Shown here piece after piece: positions 1 to 4,903 of a stretch of DNA of 27,741 nucleotides (position 1 is the stretch's first letter; each line of letters starts with the position of its first letter). This DNA is from a virus. The translations under genes and the position numbers were made by a program. The DNA is taken from the IMG/VR virus record IMGVR_UViG_3300028844_004098, positions 1-27,741 of that record; one strand, given 5' to 3'. The notes under the pieces were generated by a model. That model made no database searches and had not been told where the DNA came from. It saw only the letters and a list, made by a program, of their open reading frames with translations.

Positions 1-483
1 AATAAGATCAGCCTTAGGAACGCCAACCTTGGGAACGCCAACCTTGGGAACGCCGACCTTGGGAACGCCTACCTTAGGAACGCCAACCTTAGGAACGCCA
101 ACCTTTGGAGCGCCAACCTTGGGAACGCCGACCTTTGGAACGCCGACCTTTGGAACGCCAACCTTGGGAACGCCGACCTTTGGAACGCCGACCTTAGGAA
201 CGCCAACCTTTGGAGCGCCCGCCTTGGGAGCGTTCATGGCGTCAACGATTACATTAAGACTCTGCACCTCGAAAAATGGTCAATCAGCTACACGAGCCAT
301 GTGATCCAAATTGGTTGCGAAAGACATTCGATTGATGAGTGGCGGGAATTTGATGACGCTCGAATTTCGAGAATGGACAGAACCCATGCATTGAATTTTT
401 GGCAAAAGTACAAGGGCCACGTATTCGCGACCATTGAGCTTTCCCCGGCCAAGCCGACCAGACAAGACGAGGCTGCGGAATGA
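1..483 (+). CDS. Pentapeptide-repeat protein, C-terminal part (5' end outside window)
   Basis: This frame is open from base 1 to the stop at 481-483 with no start inside the window, so the N-terminus lies upstream. It encodes fourteen consecutive A(N/D)LXX pentapeptides (19-228), such as NANLG, NADLW and NAYLR. Leu is fixed at the central position and a small residue two before it, the signature of the right-handed quadrilateral beta-helix. A non-repeat C-terminal domain of about 85 residues follows, with the segment IGCERHSIDEWREF. Pentapeptide-repeat proteins of this general type are often phage or bacterial proteins of unknown role; some (Qnr, MfpA) mimic DNA. Function here is unknown. It is followed by an ATGA overlap with the next small gene. 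Two other frames across the repeats are also open (GTPTL on +, KVGVP on -), but only this one matches a known fold and runs on into a coherent domain. Confidence 0.85.
   Translation, partial: NKISLRNANLGNANLGNADLGNAYLRNANLRNANLWSANLGNADLWNADLWNANLGNADLWNADLRNANLWSARLGSVHGVNDYIKTLHLEKWSISYTSHVIQIGCERHSIDEWREFDDARISRMDRTHALNFWQKYKGHVFATIELSPAKPTRQDEAAE
19..228 (+). repeat. 15-bp tandem repeat array (14 units)
   Basis: Fourteen 15-bp units with consensus GGAACGCCAACCTTG (phase arbitrary) are tandemly repeated without interruption. Variation is confined mainly to the Asn/Asp codon (aac/gac), the last codon (ggg/tgg/agg) and Asn/Ser (aac/agc). The array encodes the pentapeptide-repeat coil of the surrounding gene. 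The near-identity of units at the DNA level suggests recent expansion by slippage or unequal recombination. Confidence 0.9.
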
Positions 484-587
484 AGGCCCGCATCGAAAAG
501 CTGGAGGCAGAGAATGCCGTGTTGCGAGAAACAGTATCCAAGCTAACAGCCGCTTTCGAACGGGGGCCTGATTGGGCCACTTCATGA
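480..587 (+). CDS. Small coiled-coil protein (35 aa)
   Basis: An ATG at 480 overlaps the stop of the pentapeptide-repeat gene (ATGA), and a GAGG-like sequence lies about 8 bases upstream. The product starts MKARIEKLEAENAVLRETVS and has hydrophobic residues at heptad positions, a short leucine-zipper-like coiled coil of about 25 residues. Function is unknown. It could be a small dimerising regulator or simply a co-translated accessory peptide. The ATGA coupling and the clean coiled-coil pattern are the support. Confidence 0.5.
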   Translation: MKARIEKLEAENAVLRETVSKLTAAFERGPDWATS

Positions 588-640
588 AAGACCACGGGGA
601 ATCCCCCAACGACATCTTCGATAAACAAAAGGATATGTAA
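584..640 (+). CDS. Very short ORF (18 aa), tentative
   Basis: The ATG at 584 overlaps the previous stop (ATGA), giving an 18-residue hydrophilic peptide that ends three bases before the next start. No independent ribosome-binding site or recognisable motif is present. It is listed because of the coupling only, and may be non-coding. Confidence 0.25.
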   Translation: MKDHGESPNDIFDKQKDM

Positions 641-642
641 CC

Positions 643-819
643 ATGGTCTCGAAGATAATTGCAACCGTGATAGGCGTCGTTTTTTTTGGCTACCTTTTCA
701 TAGGAATGCCTATCCAACTCCACAAACAGGAAGATGCCAGAATTTCACATCAACTGCACACTGCCTGCCTGCAAGGCGGAGGGACATGGAATGGGCAGCG
801 ATGCAAGCAAAAACAGTAA
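643..819 (+). CDS. Small membrane-anchored protein with Cys pair (58 aa)
   Basis: The ATG at 643 is preceded by AAAGGA at a suitable distance. The product starts MVSKIIATVIGVVFFGYLFI: residues 5-22 form one hydrophobic helix with a positive N-terminus, then a soluble tail ends in a CLQGGGTWNGQRC segment. The C-x(n)-GGxW-x(n)-C pattern suggests a disulfide-linked hairpin in the periplasm. Function is unknown. It could be a superinfection-exclusion or other lysogeny membrane protein by size and topology, but nothing in the sequence shows that. Confidence 0.6.
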   Translation: MVSKIIATVIGVVFFGYLFIGMPIQLHKQEDARISHQLHTACLQGGGTWNGQRCKQKQ

Positions 820-960
820 CCTACAGTATAAAAAGTAAATCACCATAAATCCCAGCAAGATCAATTACTTAGCGCCGAATCCAAGGCGTAAGGGAATCGA
901 CCAACGGTACCTCGCCGACTGACCCCCTCTTGCTGATCAAGGATTGAACGATGGAACGCC

Positions 961-1182
961 ATGAAAGGGAAAGAGATGACACACCGCATGCTAGTTGAGG
1001 CGATTGACGCTGACGCTGGGGATATCATTCAGGGCACCCCAGACGAGGTGCGCGCTATCGCACAGCAAGGCTTTTTTGATGGCATCAGAATGGCGGCAGC
1101 AATCATTGATGACCCCTTGGTGAAAGCAAAGCTTTGGGCGTTGATGCGGGGCGCGCCAAATCCATCACCATCCGTCACTTAG
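961..1182 (+). CDS. Small phage protein, unknown function (73 aa)
   Basis: The reading frame encodes an acidic, mostly helical protein with the segment TPDEVRAIAQQGFFDGIRMA. A second ATG at 976 has a purine-rich GGGAAAGAG directly upstream and may be the true start. The 141 bases before it (820-960) show no gene and only a weak TATAAA-like element. It lies four bases before the HTH gene, so the two are probably co-transcribed. No family is recognised. Confidence 0.6.
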   Translation: MKGKEMTHRMLVEAIDADAGDIIQGTPDEVRAIAQQGFFDGIRMAAAIIDDPLVKAKLWALMRGAPNPSPSVT

Positions 1183-1186
1183 CCCC

Positions 1187-1384
1187 ATGCAACTCGCCGT
1201 AAAGCACTCCAACGCAGCAAAGATGCTGGACATGCAGCCAAGGGAATTTTCCCGGTTGGTGTCTATGGGCTGCTTGCCGCCGCCTGTAAAGCTGGCGGAT
1301 GGGGTGGAACGGTGGCGTGTTGAAGACTTGCAGGCGATACTGTCGGGGAAGATGGCCCGACCGGATGAAGGAATGGAGGTGTAA
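1187..1384 (+). CDS. AlpA/excisionase-like HTH protein (65 aa)
   Basis: A 65-residue protein with a MerR/AlpA-type winged-helix pattern. The segment NAAKMLDMQPREFSRLVSMG resembles the first helix-turn-helix, and PPPVKLADGVERWRVEDLQA resembles the wing followed by the W-x-x-x-(D/E)-L element typical of phage excisionases and AlpA regulators. It sits upstream of the integrase on the same strand, the usual place for a recombination directionality factor. The excisionase role is inferred from fold and position; a general transcription regulator is the alternative. Confidence 0.75.
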   Translation: MQLAVKHSNAAKMLDMQPREFSRLVSMGCLPPPVKLADGVERWRVEDLQAILSGKMARPDEGMEV

Positions 1385-1392
1385 GACTGGAT

Positions 1393-1560
1393 ATGAAGCA
1401 TTGGATCGTGACAGTCCCGGGATTTCCACCAGTTACCATCAAGGTCAGCACGCGCCCTGCGGCGAAATACGAAGCCTGGAAACGCTATTCCGAGGCTGGG
1501 TATCGTTGTTCTTTAATTGACTTTCAAGCGCGTGTTACGCGCCTAACGAACCCTGTTTAG
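1393..1560 (+). CDS. Small protein upstream of integrase (55 aa)
   Basis: The frame begins MKHWIVTVPGFPPVTIKVST and ends about ten bases before the integrase start. A GGAGG lies 14 bases upstream of the ATG, a rather long spacing. The protein alternates beta-like and helical stretches, with aromatic and Cys residues (KYEAWKRYSEAGYRCSLIDF). Coding is supported by the uninterrupted packing of genes from 961 to 2623 on this strand. Function is unknown. Confidence 0.6.
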   Translation: MKHWIVTVPGFPPVTIKVSTRPAAKYEAWKRYSEAGYRCSLIDFQARVTRLTNPV

Positions 1561-1570
1561 GCGTGCGCAG

Positions 1571-2623
1571 ATGACCCGCCGCAAGCCCCCAAAGCCCCGC
1601 ATACAGAAGCTGCGCCTCCGGTGGGTGTGGCGACCCAATAAGCGGGCGTGGGAGCCTCAGCACCGCACCACATGGCACGTGGGCGGCAAGCGGAAAGAAC
1701 GGATCATCACCTTAAAGTGGGGAGGAGATTCCGAAGAACTGGACCGGCTGTACTGGGCTTGTGAACGCGGGCAACACGAACAGCAAATGGTGCCGTCGCG
1801 ATATTCATGGAAAGCGATTGTTGTTTTGTGGCGGTCAGATCCCCGCATCCAGGCCAACTTGGCCGATGGCACAAAGCGAAGCTATCGCCGGGAAATGGAC
1901 GATCTACTTACGAACAACGCAGACAAGGACATGCGGCGCACCACACGTCAGGATTTGCGCAAGGTCCATTCACTCATGGCCGAAACCCCACGCAAGGCGG
2001 ACTGGCGAATTCAGATATCCTCCCTCCTGTGGAACTACGCCAAGAACAAATGCGACTGGCCACTAGGCGAAAACCCAGCCGCCGGATTCGACAAATACGG
2101 GGTGCAAAATCCGTTTGAACCGTGGCCAGAATGGATGGTAGAATACCTGAAAGACGCCCCAGAAACAGTTCGTTGCGCGGCGGAGTTAATTCTTGGAACC
2201 GGGCAAAGGCCCGGCGCGGCAATCGGAATGCGGAAGGACCAGTTTCGGGGCGACTGGATGATTGTCACCGATGAAAAAAGCGACGAAGAATTTGAAGTGT
2301 TTTGCCCCGACCGGCTGCGCAGCTTCATTGCAAACCGACCGTCAACCGGCAAGCACGTCTTAGCCAAGAACCTGACACAGCCCCTCGGATATGGGGCGAT
2401 AGAAAAGCGGTTCAGCGCATGGCGCAAAGGGATGGGCAAAGAGGCTCAGCGGTATTCCCTGCACGGCCTGCGCAAGTTGGCGATTATCCAACTGGCCGAA
2501 TCCGGCGCGACCGATGCAGAGATCCAGGCAGTCACCAATCAGAGCATGGAAACGATTGCCTATTACCGGCAGAAGGCCGACCGAAAGCGGTTGAGCCGAA
2601 GTGCACAACGCCGCCGGAAGTGA
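1571..2623 (+). CDS. int: Tyrosine-type site-specific integrase
   Basis: A 350-residue phage integrase that catalyses recombination between attP and the host attB. The N-terminal basic part (residues 1-60) resembles an arm-binding domain, and about residues 75-165 form the SAM-like core-binding domain. The catalytic domain shows Arg213 (GTGQRPGAAIGM), the HxxR pair His298/Arg301 (LHGLRK) and the nucleophile in TIAYYRQKADRKR (Tyr331 or, more likely, Tyr332). The usual His of the GHxxxxxT box is replaced: the local sequence is TNQSMET. The stop is about 110 bases from a half tRNA-Leu sequence that is the likely attachment core, which fits the function. Confidence 0.95.
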   Translation: MTRRKPPKPRIQKLRLRWVWRPNKRAWEPQHRTTWHVGGKRKERIITLKWGGDSEELDRLYWACERGQHEQQMVPSRYSWKAIVVLWRSDPRIQANLADGTKRSYRREMDDLLTNNADKDMRRTTRQDLRKVHSLMAETPRKADWRIQISSLLWNYAKNKCDWPLGENPAAGFDKYGVQNPFEPWPEWMVEYLKDAPETVRCAAELILGTGQRPGAAIGMRKDQFRGDWMIVTDEKSDEEFEVFCPDRLRSFIANRPSTGKHVLAKNLTQPLGYGAIEKRFSAWRKGMGKEAQRYSLHGLRKLAIIQLAESGATDAEIQAVTNQSMETIAYYRQKADRKRLSRSAQRRRK

Positions 2624-2648
2624 GTCGGAACGGAACGAAAACGAAACA

Positions 2649-2661
2649 TGAAAGTGGGACT
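2649..2661 (+). repeat. Arm-type repeat, copy 1 (exact)
   Basis: The 13-mer TGAAAGTGGGACT lies between the integrase stop and the tRNA core. It is repeated exactly at 2858-2870 on the other side of the core, the arrangement expected of integrase arm-binding sites. Confidence 0.65.
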
Positions 2662-2662
2662 A

Positions 2663-2674
2663 GAAGGTGGGACT
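2663..2674 (+). repeat. Arm-type repeat, copy 2 (one mismatch)
   Basis: GAAGGTGGGACT directly follows copy 1 in the same orientation and differs from it at one base. A tandem pair on one arm with a single copy on the other is common in tyrosine-integrase attP sites. Confidence 0.55.
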
Positions 2675-2732
2675 CGCCAAAACCGACCCAATCAACCCAT
2701 CCGCACAACGCCGCGTAACTCATTGTTTTCTC

Positions 2733-2788
2733 TGGTACCCAAGGCCGGACTCGAACCGGCACGACCGTTAAGTCGGGGGATTTTGAAT
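2733..2788 (-). other. att core: 3' half of tRNA-Leu(CAA)
   Basis: Read on the minus strand, this is the 3' part of a class II tRNA. It starts at the anticodon loop TTCAAAA (anticodon CAA at 2785-2783), then has the 3' strand of the anticodon stem, a long variable arm with stem CGAC/GTCG, a perfect T-arm (GCCGG TTCGAGT CCGGC), the acceptor strand CTTGGGT and an encoded ACCA. Sequence beyond 2788 does not complete the anticodon stem, D-arm or 5' acceptor, so it is not a functional tRNA gene. Integration at this core would restore the 3' end of the host tRNA gene. Confidence 0.88.
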
Positions 2789-2857
2789 TCTATCGACATG
2801 CCCTAAGTTCAAGAGCTTGCGCCAATCCAAATACACGGACATACCGGAAACGTATAG

Positions 2858-2870
2858 TGAAAGTGGGACT
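2858..2870 (+). repeat. Arm-type repeat, copy 3 (exact)
   Basis: An exact copy of TGAAAGTGGGACT, 70 bases beyond the tRNA core and in the same orientation as the copies on the integrase side. Confidence 0.65.
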
Positions 2871-2887
2871 TAATAGTTTTCCGCCTG

Positions 2888-2919
2888 AAACTATAAACTG
2901 ACCATCCAGATTATAGTTT
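2888..2919. repeat. AT-rich inverted repeat
   Basis: AAACTATAA (2888-2896) and TTATAGTTT (2911-2919) are perfect 9-bp inverted copies separated by 14 bases. They lie just downstream of the stop of the leftward gene cluster and beside the third arm repeat. They may be a weak terminator, or a protein-binding site (Xis or a regulator) within attP. There is no T-tract, so a protein site seems likelier. Confidence 0.4.
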
Positions 2920-2931
2920 GGTTGGGTTTCG

Positions 2932-3087
2932 CTAAAATAGAACGATTAGCTTTACGACACCGCCCAAAATGAGAACCAGCATCGCGGCGATATAGCAAGC
3001 GACAGGAAATCTCAGGTTACCTCCGGCATGGCGTTCCGTCTCTTGGTTCTCATGCCACTCGCGAGAATACCTAGGCTTCCGAGGCAT
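2932..3087 (-). CDS. Small C-terminally anchored membrane protein (51 aa)
   Basis: The ATG at 3087 follows a strong AGGGAGG ribosome-binding site located just after the stop of the upstream gene. The first 28 residues are hydrophilic (MPRKPRYSREWHENQETERH), and residues 29-51 form one hydrophobic helix (segment YIAAMLVLILGGVVKLIVLF) running to the C-terminus. It is the last gene of the leftward cluster. Topology suggests a tail-anchored inner-membrane protein; function is unknown. Confidence 0.65.
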   Translation of the reverse strand: MPRKPRYSREWHENQETERHAGGNLRFPVACYIAAMLVLILGGVVKLIVLF

Positions 3088-3103
3088 CGGTCAGGCCCTC
3101 CCT

Positions 3104-3187
3104 TTATCGGTTAATCCAAATAACTAAGGCCAAGAGAAACAACCAACTCACCAGGATCAGGTAAATTGCAGCTTCACCACCTGTCAT
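3104..3187 (-). CDS. Single-helix membrane peptide (27 aa)
   Basis: The ATG at 3187 overlaps the stop of the upstream gene (ATGA). The peptide is almost entirely one transmembrane helix: MTGGEAAIY then LILVSWLFLLALVIW then INR. It is followed by a strong ribosome-binding site for the next membrane protein. Size and composition fit a small phage membrane peptide (toxin-like, exclusion or regulatory); which of these cannot be told. Confidence 0.55.
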   Translation of the reverse strand: MTGGEAAIYLILVSWLFLLALVIWINR

Positions 3188-3447
3188 CCCTCAAGCCCTC
3201 CATCAGGAGAGATAGAAGCCTCCCACTCCCGGGGCTTGGGTGGATCACGGTGTTCCTTGAGGACGCGGAGGGCGACAACGAGGTCACGACCAGGCAAATC
3301 GCTGAGAAACCCCCATTCGACACCTCGGGCCGCGCCTTCCAAAGAATCTCTGGGCCCCTTAAAGGCCACCTCTACTATCGTCCCTGGATGCACCGGACAT
3401 TCGCCGCCATTCCAACCGTGCCATTCGCCGTCGTTGTAATCGGTCAT
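3184..3447 (-). CDS. Conserved-type small phage protein (87 aa)
   Basis: The start at 3447 is preceded by AGGGAGA at good spacing. The protein begins MTDYNDGEWHGWNGGECPVH and continues with a TIVEVAFKG stretch, suggesting a small beta-rich domain. This N-terminus (short acidic segment, then GxWHGWNGGxCPVHP) resembles small accessory proteins that I recall from many proteobacterial phages, but I cannot name a family. It is coupled by ATGA to the membrane peptide downstream. Confidence 0.75.
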   Translation of the reverse strand: MTDYNDGEWHGWNGGECPVHPGTIVEVAFKGPRDSLEGAARGVEWGFLSDLPGRDLVVALRVLKEHRDPPKPREWEASISPDGGLEG

Positions 3448-3458
3448 TCAGAGTCTCC

Positions 3459-3680
3459 CTATCGTGAAGTTGAAAGAACAGAACGTTCCGGGTAGATCGG
3501 GCCAAACCCTGCAGCCAACGGCCCAAGATAAATGGCACCGCCGCGCCTATATTTTTCCACACCCACCGCGAAAAGCCAGGGCTTCCACATCAAAACGCAT
3601 CCAAGATTTCGGACTACCCGAAACGTTGCGAAGCCGCGAAAACCCGCATGGCGAAAATTGGTCTCATCACTCCACGCCAT
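3459..3680 (-). CDS. Small protein of unknown function (73 aa)
   Basis: The frame lies between two better-supported genes of the leftward cluster, and its stop sits just before the next gene's ribosome-binding site. The C-terminal half (MWKPWLFAVGVEKYRRGGAI followed by YLGPLAAGFG) looks like a compact beta-rich or membrane-associated domain. The start is uncertain: 3680 (MAWSDET) has only a G-rich run immediately upstream, and an internal ATG before WKPWLF would give 43 residues. Confidence 0.5.
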   Translation of the reverse strand: MAWSDETNFRHAGFRGFATFRVVRNLGCVLMWKPWLFAVGVEKYRRGGAIYLGPLAAGFGPIYPERSVLSTSR

Positions 3681-3690
3681 CCACCCGCCC

Positions 3691-4239
3691 CTACTTGTGT
3701 CCGTTGAAGTTGAAAGCCAATTTCCCCGGGTCAGCCGGATCGCGCTTAGTGTTGCCGGTCCACTTCTTCACCCAATCACGCGGCACGCGATGAGGTAGGT
3801 CCTTCTCATCCAGCATCTCTTCTATCTTTGGCATGAACTCGCGCGGCGGCATTGACCCGTGCCAATAGCCGACGATCACTTTGGCCTGCTCTTCGTTCGG
3901 CTGGTTGTACCGAATGTTCCCACCTTTGCGCGGTTCAAGAGTTGCATCAGCCATAGGCGTGAGCCCCCGCACCTTGTCCAGGTCGCTCGACTTTGACGCA
4001 TCTAAGGGTGCATGACCCAGAACCTCGAACGATGGTGTCAACGCGCTCAGCCTCCGCATATCGACGGCGGTCAGCAGCTTCGGTTGCACCATGACAATCG
4101 TGTCTTCGGGTCGGAACGCCAGCGGTGCGATCTGTTTGTCTGGCAGCAGCGCAACGACTTGGCCGGGCGTCCAGAGACGATCCGCCCCCGCCGCCAGAAG
4201 GACGCCGCTTTGCGCTTCTGTTCCGATTCCATGTCGCAC
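3691..4239 (-). CDS. Protein of unknown function, first gene of leftward cluster (182 aa)
   Basis: The frame is open from a GTG at 4239, immediately after an in-frame stop, to 3691. The C-terminal third (NEEQAKVIVGYWHGSMPPRE onward, then PHRVPRDWVKKWTGN) has convincing protein character. The N-terminal half contains ordered hydrophobic segments (QVVALLPDKQIAPLAF). No family is recognised. The GTG lacks a clear ribosome-binding site and two other frames are also open over 4071-4276, so the start is uncertain. As the gene nearest the operator cluster on this strand, it is probably regulated from there. Confidence 0.55.
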   Translation of the reverse strand: MRHGIGTEAQSGVLLAAGADRLWTPGQVVALLPDKQIAPLAFRPEDTIVMVQPKLLTAVDMRRLSALTPSFEVLGHAPLDASKSSDLDKVRGLTPMADATLEPRKGGNIRYNQPNEEQAKVIVGYWHGSMPPREFMPKIEEMLDEKDLPHRVPRDWVKKWTGNTKRDPADPGKLAFNFNGHK

Positions 4240-4258
4240 TTATGTGTGTCTGCACGAT

Positions 4259-4344
4259 CAAATCTATAATTTCCATCCAAATCTATACTTTCGCCGTTGA
4301 CTATAGATTTAAAACTATAGAATATAGATTGGCAAGTATAGATT
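4259..4344. promoter_or_regulatory. Divergent operator cluster (five AAATCTATA-type sites)
   Basis: The spacer between the - strand gene ending upstream at 4239 and the + strand gene starting at 4361 holds five related motifs. AAATCTATA lies at 4260-4268 and 4279-4287; the inverse TATAGATTT at 4302-4310; and TATAGATT at 4323-4330 and 4337-4344. Opposed copies form inverted repeats, and the cluster overlaps candidate promoters in both directions. This is the layout of a phage operator bound cooperatively by a dimeric repressor. Which protein binds is unknown. Confidence 0.7.
4297..4325 (+). promoter_or_regulatory. Candidate promoter for the + strand gene at 4361
   Basis: TTGACT at 4297-4302 is a good -35 element. 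TAGAAT at 4318-4323 is a near-consensus -10 but with a short 15-base spacer. The elements overlap two of the TATAGATT sites, so binding there would block transcription. On the other strand, TTGCCA followed 17 bases later by TTAAAT could serve the leftward cluster. Confidence 0.4.
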
Positions 4345-4360
4345 CAAAAGGGACCGACCA

Positions 4361-4882
4361 ATGCGCATCGCCAGCCAGCACAAGTGGAAAGACGCAGAGT
4401 ACCGTCCGCAATTTGAGTGGCCCGGCGAAACGCTTGTACAGTGGGGCGGCAAGGGGGTGGTCTTGGGCCTTAACTCTTACACGACAGCATTCTTCGAAGC
4501 GTTCCCCGAAGACAAAATGAATGCTGGCGGCTTCATTCGCGGCGAAGGAAAGACCATAGCCGACGCAGAAAGCGACGCATGGACAAAGTTCGAACGGCAG
4601 AGCAATTGCCAGCACCTTTGGGGCCGGGAGAACTACCGCAATGGTGGCCAGCTTTGTCGGCACTGCAGAGCCTTTCAGAGTGGCGTTCTCAAGCCCGTCT
4701 CCACCCTCGGATCGTGGCGCACGCCAATCGAGTATTTCGAAGAGCGCATGATCTATGGCCCGGAGGGAATTGCCGAGTACGAGGCGCTGATGGAAAGGCC
4801 ATATGTCGAAAGCAAATATGTGAAAAAGCTGCGCTTAAGGCGCTCCGTGTTTGGAGTTACCGAGCGCCCCAATGAAACCTGA
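4361..4882 (+). CDS. Zinc-ribbon-like phage protein (173 aa)
   Basis: The ATG at 4361 follows AAAAGGGA at good spacing. Residues around 60-70 (GFIRGEGKTIADAESDAW) form a helical segment. They are followed by a likely metal site, NCQHLWGRENYRNGGQLCRH with the next residue Cys, giving a C-x-H ... C-x-x-C arrangement. The remainder is basic. It is the only + strand gene in this part of the window and is controlled by the divergent operator region, so it is probably expressed in a different phase from the late genes. A regulatory or nucleic-acid role is possible but not shown. Confidence 0.75.
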   Translation: MRIASQHKWKDAEYRPQFEWPGETLVQWGGKGVVLGLNSYTTAFFEAFPEDKMNAGGFIRGEGKTIADAESDAWTKFERQSNCQHLWGRENYRNGGQLCRHCRAFQSGVLKPVSTLGSWRTPIEYFEERMIYGPEGIAEYEALMERPYVESKYVKKLRLRRSVFGVTERPNET

Positions 4883-4903
4883 CGAATAGGACGCCTCATG
4901 TGG

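Larger units (their letters stand above)
2624..2931. other. Non-coding attachment region (attP)
   Basis: These 308 bases hold no credible gene. They lie between the integrase stop and the convergent small-gene cluster and contain a tRNA-Leu 3' half (2733-2788), three arm-like repeats (2649-2661, 2663-2674, 2858-2870) and an AT-rich 9-bp inverted repeat (2888-2896 / 2911-2919). Phage genes flank both sides, so this is best read as attP. Confidence 0.75.

Noticed and set aside
19-228. Possible CRISPR array
   Set aside because: Units are 15 bp and directly adjacent, with no spacers; it is a coding tandem repeat.
1-267. - strand frame of KVGVP repeats
   Set aside because: It is open only because of the 15-base period, lacks a good ribosome-binding site at GTG 267 or ATG 237, and would be antisense to the pentapeptide gene.
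29-304. + strand frame of GTPTL repeats
   Set aside because: It is an out-of-phase reading of the 15-bp array. Frame 1 gives the known A(D/N)LXX pentapeptide fold and continues into a coherent C-terminal domain to 483.
280-723. - strand frames of 126-147 codons
   Set aside because: They are antisense to the pentapeptide C-terminus and the small + strand genes, with protein sequence that looks random.
2733-2790. Complete tRNA gene
   Set aside because: Only the 3' half is present; the D-arm, 5' anticodon stem and 5' acceptor are missing to the right of 2788.
3166-3495. + strand frame of 109 codons
   Set aside because: It is antisense to the GEWHGWNGGECPVH protein, which has a strong ribosome-binding site and natural composition.
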